Assembly: GCA_021796315.1 (NCBI GenBank)
Contig: JAJYOH010000316.1
Coordinates: forward strand, 1 to 7,072
Reading direction: 5' to 3'
DNA length: 7,072 nucleotides
Source: Chloroflexota bacterium
Lineage (GTDB): Bacteria > Chloroflexota > Anaerolineae > Anaerolineales > Villigracilaceae
Positions 1 through 6,100 of the stretch are shown piece after piece. Both the position numbers and the translations under genes were made by a program. Under the pieces are notes generated by a model that made no database searches, was not told where the DNA came from, and worked only from the letters and a program-made list of their open reading frames with translations. Positions within the stretch are counted from its first letter, which is position 1, and each line of letters begins with the position of its first letter.

Positions 1-170
1 AAAAGCGTCACGCGCAACAGGTCAGCCGCGTGCATCAATTGAAGCGCCGCATCCATGTTTGGACAGTGAATAAGCCTGAAGATATTGCACGCCTTAATTC
101 CTGGGGAGTGGATGGCATCTTTACTGATGATCCGAAACTTGCTTTGCAGGTGATCGGGAGGAAACCGTGA
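1..170 (+). CDS. Glycerophosphodiester phosphodiesterase, C-terminal end (partial)
   Basis: Only the last 55 codons are present; the gene enters from the left edge in the frame of the TGA at 168-170. The translated tail contains IHVWTVN, then an ARLNSWGVDGIFTDDP stretch. This is the signature of the last strand and helix of the GDPD TIM barrel, where 'V-x-x-WTVN ... GVDGIxTDxP' closes the fold. Family members hydrolyse glycerophosphodiesters to glycerol 3-phosphate and an alcohol, in phospholipid turnover. The catalytic His and Glu residues lie outside the window, so activity cannot be judged. The stop overlaps the GTG start of the next gene by 4 bp (GTGA), implying co-transcription and probably translational coupling with the GH3 gene. 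The gene was recognised by motif only; the family call is fairly secure, the exact substrate is not. Confidence 0.82.
   Translation, partial: KRHAQQVSRVHQLKRRIHVWTVNKPEDIARLNSWGVDGIFTDDPKLALQVIGRKP
156..161 (+). promoter_or_regulatory. Ribosome binding site for the GTG-started GH3 gene
   Basis: GGGAGG lies inside the end of the upstream phosphodiesterase gene and 5 nt before GTG at 167. It supports the non-ATG start; the hydrophobic signal peptide begins directly after that codon, which also fits. Confidence 0.7.
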
Positions 171-2938
171 GATATTCAAGGCGCGGAAATTTTTTCAAGC
201 GCGCCTTTTTTGCGTTCATGCTGGCGGCGTTGGCCCTGACTTCGTTGGGCAACCCGCTTCAGGTCCAGGCCCAGACCGTTACTCCTCCGCCGTCTGTGCG
301 TCAATTGTTCAATAGGATGACGCCTGAAGAGCGCGTGGGGCAGTTGTTCCTGGTCAATTTTACAGGGACCGATACAAGCGATCAATCCAAAATTTATGAT
401 TTGATCGTTAATCATCATATAGGGGGAGTGGTTTTGCAGGCTGGCAATGATAATTTTGTTGCCGCACCGAATACGGTTTCTTCTGCGTACCAATTGATCC
501 AGAACCTGCAACAGGTCGAGTGGGATGCGTCGCTTCGGACGGTGACCGATCCTGAAACGGGACAGTTAGCGCAGTCTGCTTATGTGCCGCTTTTCGTTGG
601 TATCTCGCAGGAAGGGGATGGTCCGCCGAATGATCAAATTTTGAGCGGTTTGACTCCATTGCCGTCTGAGATGGCAATTGGCGCCACGTGGAATCCTGAT
701 CTTGCCAATAAAGTCGGCTCGGTGATGGGAACCGAGCTTTCTGCGCTGGGCGTGAACTTATTTTTGGGACCTTCATTGGATGTGCTCGAGTCGCCAAATC
801 CTTCCGCTACCGGTGATATGGGTACGCGCGTCTTTGGCGGTGATCCGTACTGGGTGGAGCAAATGGGGAGCGCTTATGTCAGCGGTTTGCATTCAGGCAG
901 CCAGGGACGTTTGCTGGTGGTTGCCAAGCATTTTCCGGGACGCGGTAGTTCCGACCGCCCGAACGGCGAAGAAGTTGCGACAGTTCGAAAATCGCTCGAA
1001 CAATTAAAGCAAGTTGAATTGCTTCCCTTTTTTGGCGTGACGGGCAATGCGCCTTCGACCACTGCAACCGTGGATGGTTTGCTTGTTTCGCACATTCGTT
1101 ATCAAGGCTTTCAGGGAAACATCCGCGCCACCACACGTCCCATTAGTTTCGATGCACAGGCTCTTTCAGCCATCCTTGGCCTGACGCAATTTTCATCCTG
1201 GCACAATAAAGGCGGATTGATTGTCAGCGATGATCTGGGCACGCGTGCTGTAAGCCAGTTTTATTCAACTGGCACGAGTTTTCAGGCACACACTGTAGCG
1301 CGTGACGCTTTTGTGGCTGGAAATGATTTATTGTATCTTGGCAATATCGTTTCCAGTGATGCGGCGGATACTTATTCCACCGTCGTTGATATCCTGGGTT
1401 TCTTTGCCCAGAAATATCGGGATGACCCGGCTTTTGCACAGCGCGTGGACGCGTCTGTCCTGCGTATTCTGGCGCTTAAACACCATGTCTATAATGTGTT
1501 CACTATTACCAATGTGCTCGCGCCTGTCTCTGGTTTGGAAGCGCTCAATCAGTCGCAGGAAGTGACTTTTGATGTAGCCCGCCACGCCGCCACGCTCATT
1601 AGCCCTGAACCAAAAGATATTGCAACTGTCTTCCCGACCCCGCCACAAGTCCGTGACCGGCTCATATTTTTTACCGATGTTCCACAGGCCCAGCAATGCA
1701 GCACATGTCCAAGCCAGTCGGCGCTGCCTTTTGACGCGTTTCAAAATGTGATCGTTCAACTGTATGGTCCGCAAGGCGGCAATCAGACATCTTCGTTTCG
1801 TTTGTCATCTTATTCTTTGAGCGATCTCTCCAAGTATCTGGATGGAAAAAGCCCGCCCTATCTTGAAGAAGACTTGAACCGCTCCGGCTGGGTCATTTTT
1901 TCATTAACTGACAACAGCCAGGGTCAGCCGCAAGTGATAAGCCGTTTTCTTTCCGAGCATCAGGATCTGTTGCCTAATAAGCACGTTCTTCTGTTTTCGT
2001 TTGGCGCGCCATATTATATGGACGCCACCGACATCTCGCGCCTGGATGCATATTACGCATTGTATAGTAAACAGCCGCCTTTTATCGATGTGGCTGCGCG
2101 GCTTCTTTTTCAGGAATTGACTCCAACTGGCGCTTCGCCGGTTTCCATTCCAGGATTGGGATACGATTTGATCTCGGTTACCGCGCCGAATCCGAATCAG
2201 ATCATCCCGATCACCCTGGACCTGCCAACGGCTCCCGTTCCGACAAATGTTCTCACGCCGGAACCGACGCCCGTTCCGCTCTTCAAGATTGGCGACACAA
2301 TTGCAATCCGAACCGGTGTGATCGTTGATCACAACAACAATCCGGTACCGGATGGTACGGTGGTGCATTTTTCCATCACATTGACCGGAGAGGGCGGCGG
2401 AGTTTTGCAGCAAGCGGATGCGGTTACAACACAGGGTGTGGCGCGCGTCTCTTTTGGCCTTGACAAGCCCGGCTTGCTCCAGATCCGCGCATCAAGCGAC
2501 CCGGCTACTATTTCCGAAGTATTGCAATTGGACGTCTCCAGTGCGGGCCAACCCGCGGCAGTGACAGTCATTATTCCGCAATTGACTCAGGCAGGCACGC
2601 CGCAGCAGGTAAAGACGCCGCAACCTCAACAGGATGATTTTGTGACTCCAGATGGTTCGCCGCGTTTCACAGCCTGGTTACTGACCATGCTTTTGCTTAT
2701 TACCGGCTGTATATTGGTTTTCTGGGCAGGCGCCCGGCTGGAAAGCGCCCGTTGGGGAGTCCGCTGGGGGTTGTGCGCGTTGGTGGGCGGTTTATTGTTT
2801 TACAACTATATCGCGCTTGGATTACCCGGCAGCGCAGGGTTTGCCGCCTCGAGCGGAATCGGCGGGATATTAAGTATGACTGCAATTGGATTAACTATCG
2901 GGTGGGGGGCAGGCTGGTTCTGGTCGCGCCGAATGTGA
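167..2938 (+). CDS. Exported glycoside hydrolase family 3 protein (NagZ-like) with C-terminal Ig-like domain and membrane helices
   Basis: A 923-residue protein. Residues 1-35 form a signal peptide (RR and KR, hydrophobic core, VQA|QT cleavage). Residues ~45-450 form a GH3 N-terminal barrel: MTPEERVGQLF near the start, KHFPGRG at 254-260, and GGLIVSDDLGT with probable nucleophile Asp355, then AGNDLLYL. Residues ~460-690 look like a diverged GH3 C-terminal sandwich (APYYMDATDISRLDAYY, then TPTGASPVSI). A Pro/Thr-rich linker leads to an Ig-like/invasin-type domain at ~706-792. Three hydrophobic segments (~836-856, 868-886, 900-920) end in SRRM, so the catalytic part is probably outside and tethered to the membrane. 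Family members usually remove N-acetylglucosamine or other beta-linked sugars. Here the NagZ Asp-Ser-His catalytic loop is absent (DRPNGEE follows KHFPGRG), so substrate and even activity are uncertain. It follows the phosphodiesterase gene with a 4-bp overlap. Confidence 0.88.
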   Translation: MRYSRRGNFFKRAFFAFMLAALALTSLGNPLQVQAQTVTPPPSVRQLFNRMTPEERVGQLFLVNFTGTDTSDQSKIYDLIVNHHIGGVVLQAGNDNFVAAPNTVSSAYQLIQNLQQVEWDASLRTVTDPETGQLAQSAYVPLFVGISQEGDGPPNDQILSGLTPLPSEMAIGATWNPDLANKVGSVMGTELSALGVNLFLGPSLDVLESPNPSATGDMGTRVFGGDPYWVEQMGSAYVSGLHSGSQGRLLVVAKHFPGRGSSDRPNGEEVATVRKSLEQLKQVELLPFFGVTGNAPSTTATVDGLLVSHIRYQGFQGNIRATTRPISFDAQALSAILGLTQFSSWHNKGGLIVSDDLGTRAVSQFYSTGTSFQAHTVARDAFVAGNDLLYLGNIVSSDAADTYSTVVDILGFFAQKYRDDPAFAQRVDASVLRILALKHHVYNVFTITNVLAPVSGLEALNQSQEVTFDVARHAATLISPEPKDIATVFPTPPQVRDRLIFFTDVPQAQQCSTCPSQSALPFDAFQNVIVQLYGPQGGNQTSSFRLSSYSLSDLSKYLDGKSPPYLEEDLNRSGWVIFSLTDNSQGQPQVISRFLSEHQDLLPNKHVLLFSFGAPYYMDATDISRLDAYYALYSKQPPFIDVAARLLFQELTPTGASPVSIPGLGYDLISVTAPNPNQIIPITLDLPTAPVPTNVLTPEPTPVPLFKIGDTIAIRTGVIVDHNNNPVPDGTVVHFSITLTGEGGGVLQQADAVTTQGVARVSFGLDKPGLLQIRASSDPATISEVLQLDVSSAGQPAAVTVIIPQLTQAGTPQQVKTPQPQQDDFVTPDGSPRFTAWLLTMLLLITGCILVFWAGARLESARWGVRWGLCALVGGLLFYNYIALGLPGSAGFAASSGIGGILSMTAIGLTIGWGAGWFWSRRM

Positions 2939-2956
2939 GTCGAAAAGGCGCCAAAA

Positions 2957-2983
2957 AAAGAGACGGCCATTGGCTGTCTCTTT
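2957..2983. terminator. Hairpin terminator between convergent GH3 and kinase genes
   Basis: A 12-bp stem (2957-2968 with 2972-2983, one G-T pair) closes on a 3-nt loop. Read on the - strand, it lies 3 nt past the kinase stop and runs into a T-tract (the A run at 2953-2959, partly shared with the stem base), so it is a good intrinsic terminator for the kinase. On the + strand it is followed by only TTTG, so it is a weaker terminator for the GH3 gene; it is probably bidirectional. Confidence 0.8.
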
Positions 2984-2986
2984 GTG

Positions 2987-3982
2987 TTAACGCGCCAGGG
3001 TGGCGATAAGGCTCAGAAGCAAGAGTCCGGCAGAGGTCCAGATAAGAAGCGTATCTGCCTGGTGGCCGAAGATTTCAAGCCGCGGAATGTCAAATGCGGT
3101 TTGTGCGGGACGCGCATGTGTCGGCATTTCGTGTTCGCCGAATAAATAATCGGTGAATGCTTCAACCGAAGCTGGACGCTCATCCGGGTGCAGGGACATG
3201 GCCCATAAAATGGCTTTTTCTGTGCGCGGGCTGATGTTTGGATTGATCTGGCGCGGCGGTTGCAGACTATCAGGATGCAGGAAACGTTTGCGGGCATCGG
3301 CGGGAGGTTCGTTGGTAAGTATGTGATAAAGTGTCGCGCCGAACGAATAAATATCGGAGCGCACATCGGTGTGCGCTTCATCGGAGCCGTATTGTTCGAT
3401 GGGTGTGTAAAGCGCCGTGCCCTGTCCCTGAATGACCGTGATGGTCACTTCTTCAGGGGCGAGTATTTTGACGAGACCAAAATCCACCAGTTTGAGCAGG
3501 CCGGTGGGTGTGATCTTAAGATTGCTGGGTTTGATATCGCGATGCACGATGGATGGCTGCTGGTTATGAAGATAAGTCAATGCACCGGCAAGCTGGCGTG
3601 TCCAATCCAGCACATCATGTTCGGAGAGAAATTTTTTCTCACGGCGCGCATTGAGCATCATGGTGCGCAGATCGTCGCCAGGGACATAATCCATCACGAG
3701 ATAATCACGTATATCATTCGAGAAAAAATCCGAAACTTTGGGAAGGTTGGGATGATCGAGGCGCGCAAGAATAGTGGCCTCGCGCATAAATTGCTGGCGG
3801 GCTTCTTCGCGAATATCGTCCGGGAGGCTGCGGTCATACTCAACTTCCTTGAGCGCGCAGACTCTTCCTATCAGCCGCAAATCGTCGGCCAGGTAGATGG
3901 AACCGGCGCCGCCTTGTCCGATGTGTTCACGGATCTTATAGCGGCCGTGCAGGACCTCCCCGTTCTTTAATATTGGGGCCAT
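2987..3982 (-). CDS. Hanks-type serine/threonine protein kinase with C-terminal membrane anchor
   Basis: A 331-residue eukaryotic-like kinase. The Gly-rich loop is IGQGGAGSIY (21-30), the ATP-binding Lys is K45 in ALKEV, and the probable helix-C Glu is E68. The catalytic loop is HRDIKPSN (147-154), the Mg-binding motif is DFG (167-169), and the P+1 loop is GTALYTPIEQYG (188-199), followed by the structural Asp in SDIYSFG (209-215). All core residues are present, so it should be active. Thr180 and Thr182 lie where PknB-type kinases autophosphorylate. After the kinase domain (to ~280) comes a short polar linker and one hydrophobic helix (~310-329). Almost nothing follows it, so there is no sensor domain such as PASTA. 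An AAGGAG sits at 3991-3986, only 3 nt from the ATG. It is divergent from the FHA/winged-helix gene, its likely partner. Confidence 0.93.
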   Translation of the reverse strand: MAPILKNGEVLHGRYKIREHIGQGGAGSIYLADDLRLIGRVCALKEVEYDRSLPDDIREEARQQFMREATILARLDHPNLPKVSDFFSNDIRDYLVMDYVPGDDLRTMMLNARREKKFLSEHDVLDWTRQLAGALTYLHNQQPSIVHRDIKPSNLKITPTGLLKLVDFGLVKILAPEEVTITVIQGQGTALYTPIEQYGSDEAHTDVRSDIYSFGATLYHILTNEPPADARKRFLHPDSLQPPRQINPNISPRTEKAILWAMSLHPDERPASVEAFTDYLFGEHEMPTHARPAQTAFDIPRLEIFGHQADTLLIWTSAGLLLLSLIATLAR

Positions 3983-4002
3983 CTTCTCCTTCTTGCAGGT
4001 GA

Positions 4003-4039
4003 TCTGTGCGTTTCATCTCGGCGTGGGATTATGCACAGA
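4003..4039. repeat. Spaced inverted repeat upstream of the kinase gene
   Basis: TCTGTGC (4003-4009) and its exact complement GCACAGA (4033-4039) are 23 nt apart, in the leader between the kinase promoter and its start codon. It could be a protein site or form a leader stem. With seven bases per arm, chance cannot be excluded. Confidence 0.3.
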
Positions 4040-4053
4040 AACGTGATTTATGC

Positions 4054-4064
4054 TATATTATAAA
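4054..4064. promoter_or_regulatory. Overlapping divergent -10 elements for kinase and FHA genes
   Basis: The most AT-rich stretch of the 126-bp divergent spacer. On the - strand, 4062-4057 reads a perfect TATAAT, about 75 nt upstream of the kinase start. On the + strand the same bases offer TATATT (4054-4059) or TATAAA (4059-4064), about 45-55 nt upstream of the FHA start. No convincing TTGACA lies at 16-18 bp in either direction, so both promoters would be weak or activator-dependent. Confidence 0.45.
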
Positions 4065-4073
4065 CGTCTTTGT

Positions 4074-4091
4074 TCTGATTTTATTATCAGA
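4074..4091. promoter_or_regulatory. Candidate operator: TCTGAT-N6-ATCAGA dyad
   Basis: A perfect 6+6 bp dyad with a 6-nt centre lies between the -10 region and the ribosome binding site of the FHA/winged-helix gene. It also covers the -35 position of the divergent kinase promoter. A dimeric regulator here could control both genes. The obvious candidate is the winged-helix protein encoded next door, but that is inference. Confidence 0.35.
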
Positions 4092-4108
4092 TGGGTTGAG
4101 GGTTTGAT

Positions 4109-4759
4109 ATGGATCATGTTGAAGAGTTTCCAATGCTGGTGGCACAGGAAGGTCCGCTCAAGGGATTGCGTTGGCCTTTGAATCGACCGATTGTGCTTGG
4201 GCGCGAATCCACTTGTGATGTTGTCATTGCCGACCGGCAGGTCTCGCGTTTTCACGCGCGTCTTACGCCGACCGCCGAAGGCATCGTGCTCGAAGACCTC
4301 GGCAGTAAAAATGGGACGCATCACAATGGCAATGTTCTTTCCACGCCTGTCATGTTGCAGGATGGCGACATGCTGCAGATCAGTTTTGTGCAGCAATTCT
4401 TATTCTTTACATCTGACGCCACCATGCCGTTGACTGAAGGCGCGGGTAAACCCGGACGTTTGATGATGGATCAAAAATCTCGGCGTGTATGGGTCAATCA
4501 ACAGTTGATCGTCCCGCCGCTTTCGGCCCAGCAATTTAAATTATTGTGGCTCCTTTATGAAAGCGCCGGACAGGTTATCAGCCGCGCAGATTTGGTTTCT
4601 GTGGTGTGGGGCGAAGATCAAGCCACGGGCGTTTCGGACCAGGCGTTGGACGCGCTTATCCGCCGCTTGCGTGAGCGGCTGGCCGCGCTCGACCCGGCGC
4701 AAAAATATATCGACACCGTGCGCGGTCATGGCGTGCGGTTGGATAATCCGCCTGCATAG
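4109..4759 (+). CDS. FHA-domain protein with C-terminal OmpR/PhoB-type winged-helix DNA-binding domain
   Basis: A 216-residue cytoplasmic protein. The N-terminal FHA domain (~8-102) carries the phosphothreonine-binding residues G31-R32, S46-R47-x-H49 and L64-GSKNGT-70, with N73-G74 after them. Following a short linker, residues ~117-212 form a winged helix of the OmpR/PhoB effector type: LSAQQFKLLWLLYESAG, then SRADLVSVVWG, the recognition helix DQALDALIRRLRERL, and the wing hairpin YIDTVRGHGVRLD. There is no receiver domain, so control is expected through phosphothreonine rather than phospho-Asp. The start is ATG, preceded by GAGGG at 4098-4102, 6 nt away. The divergent kinase gene suggests that kinase phosphorylation directs or recruits this transcription factor. 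Mycobacterial EmbR joins the same domain types, but with the winged helix first and the FHA domain last. Domain calls are firm; target genes are unknown. Confidence 0.92.
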   Translation: MDHVEEFPMLVAQEGPLKGLRWPLNRPIVLGRESTCDVVIADRQVSRFHARLTPTAEGIVLEDLGSKNGTHHNGNVLSTPVMLQDGDMLQISFVQQFLFFTSDATMPLTEGAGKPGRLMMDQKSRRVWVNQQLIVPPLSAQQFKLLWLLYESAGQVISRADLVSVVWGEDQATGVSDQALDALIRRLRERLAALDPAQKYIDTVRGHGVRLDNPPA

Positions 4760-4765
4760 TTGAAT

Positions 4766-4797
4766 AAACTCTAAGGGTCTTAAAGACCCTTAGGGTT

Positions 4798-4798
<1 letters not shown>
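4766..4798 (+). terminator. Intrinsic terminator of the FHA/winged-helix gene
   Basis: A 14-bp stem (AAACTCTAAGGGTC at 4766-4779 with GACCCTTAGGGTTT at 4785-4798, one G-T pair) has a 5-nt loop and starts 6 nt after the TAG. The T-tract is only TTT followed by AT. The symmetric A/T ends mean it may also work on the opposite strand. It separates this gene from ccrM, which therefore needs its own promoter. Confidence 0.75.
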
Positions 4799-5896
<1,098 letters not shown>

Positions 5897-5897
<1 letters not shown>

Positions 5898-5931
5898 ACC
5901 CCGAAGATTTTTCTTCGGGGTTTATTTTTTT
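5897..5931 (+). terminator. Intrinsic terminator of ccrM
   Basis: An 11-bp perfect stem (AACCCCGAAGA at 5897-5907 with TCTTCGGGGTT at 5912-5922), a TTTT loop and a T-rich tail (TATTTTTTT) overlap the last base of the ccrM stop. The A run at 5888-5894 on the other side would make it work for - strand transcripts too. Its T-tract doubles as the left copy of the 8-bp direct repeat flanking the MITE-like element. Confidence 0.92.
5924..5931. repeat. Left copy of 8-bp putative target-site duplication (ATTTTTTT)
   Basis: ATTTTTTT directly abuts the left terminal inverted repeat and is identical to 6093-6100, which abuts the right one. The sequence is low in complexity, so the match is weaker evidence than a mixed 8-mer would be. 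Confidence 0.55.
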
Positions 5932-5945
5932 CTAACCACCTGACA
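5932..5945 (+). repeat. Left terminal inverted repeat of the MITE-like element
   Basis: CTAACCACCTGACA. It pairs with 6079-6092; the single mismatch is A at 5935 against C at 6089. The match stops exactly after the fourteenth base. Confidence 0.7.
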
Positions 5946-5963
5946 CTTTAAAAAATTGCCAGG

Positions 5964-6059
5964 AATAGAACACAGATTTTGCGGATGATGCGGATTCGCG
6001 CGGTTTCCTTTGAAAAAATCAGCGAAAATCCGTTAAATCTGCGTTATCCGCGTTCTATT
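5964..6059. repeat. Imperfect 33-bp-arm palindrome inside the MITE-like element
   Basis: The left arm (5964-5996) begins AATAGAAC and ends GCGGATT; the right arm (6027-6059) begins AATCCG and ends GTTCTATT. The arms match at 23 of 33 positions, with perfect 8-bp outer and 6-bp inner blocks around a 30-nt centre. Three of the mismatches become G-U pairs in RNA copied from the - strand, so the - strand transcript should fold better. Confidence 0.65.
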
Positions 6060-6078
6060 TTTTTAGCAGACGTCAATC

Positions 6079-6092
6079 TGTCAGGTGGCTAG
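6079..6092 (-). repeat. Right terminal inverted repeat of the MITE-like element
   Basis: TGTCAGGTGGCTAG on the + strand is complementary to 13 of the 14 bases at 5932-5945. It ends directly against the second copy of ATTTTTTT. Confidence 0.7.
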
Positions 6093-6100
6093 ATTTTTTT
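6093..6100. repeat. Right copy of 8-bp putative target-site duplication (ATTTTTTT)
   Basis: Identical to 5924-5931. Its last two T's also form part of the stop codon of the - strand gene. If the element and one copy are removed, that stop remains intact, so the insertion spared both neighbouring coding regions. Confidence 0.55.

Larger units (their letters stand above)
5932..6092. mobile_element. MITE-like non-autonomous element, 161 bp
   Basis: The whole gap between ccrM and the helical-protein gene is taken up by a compact element. Its ends are 14-bp inverted repeats, CTAACCACCTGACA (5932-5945) and the complement of CTAGCCACCTGACA (6079-6092), matching at 13 of 14 bases. A perfect 8-bp direct repeat flanks it. 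Inside is an imperfect palindrome (5964-5996 against 6027-6059) rich in a GCGGAT/GCAGAT motif at roughly 10-bp steps. It has no coding capacity, as expected for a MITE moved by a transposase encoded elsewhere. Insertion families that make 8-bp duplications include ISL3 and IS256, but the parent cannot be named from this window. A REP/BIME-type intergenic repeat is the main alternative. Confidence 0.7.

Noticed and set aside
1697..1708. Redox CxxC motif (C511-S-T-C514) in the exported GH3 protein
   Set aside because: It is an isolated pair in a loop-like region with no thioredoxin-type context; a structural disulfide at most.
1328..1774. 148-residue open frame on the - strand within the GH3 gene
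   Set aside because: It is antisense to continuous GH3 coding sequence, has an unnatural composition and no recognisable motif, so it is a shadow.
3260..3970. 236-residue open frame on the + strand, antisense to the kinase
   Set aside because: It lies wholly within the kinase gene, whose motifs are unmistakable. Its translation shows no recognisable domain and it has no supporting context, so it is a codon-bias shadow.
4109..4759. Two-component response regulator
   Set aside because: The winged helix is of the OmpR/PhoB type, but the N-terminal domain is FHA (GR, SRxH, GSKNGT) and lacks the phospho-acceptor Asp of a receiver.
4771..4793. Long perfect palindrome CTAAGGGTCTT/AAGACCCTTAG as an operator
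   Set aside because: Its position right after a stop codon, the extended stem and the trailing T's fit an intrinsic terminator better.
5932..6092. CRISPR array or tandem repeat, suggested by the recurring GCGGAT/GCAGAT units
   Set aside because: The units are only ~10 bp apart, degenerate and arranged as a palindrome, with no unique spacers of CRISPR size.
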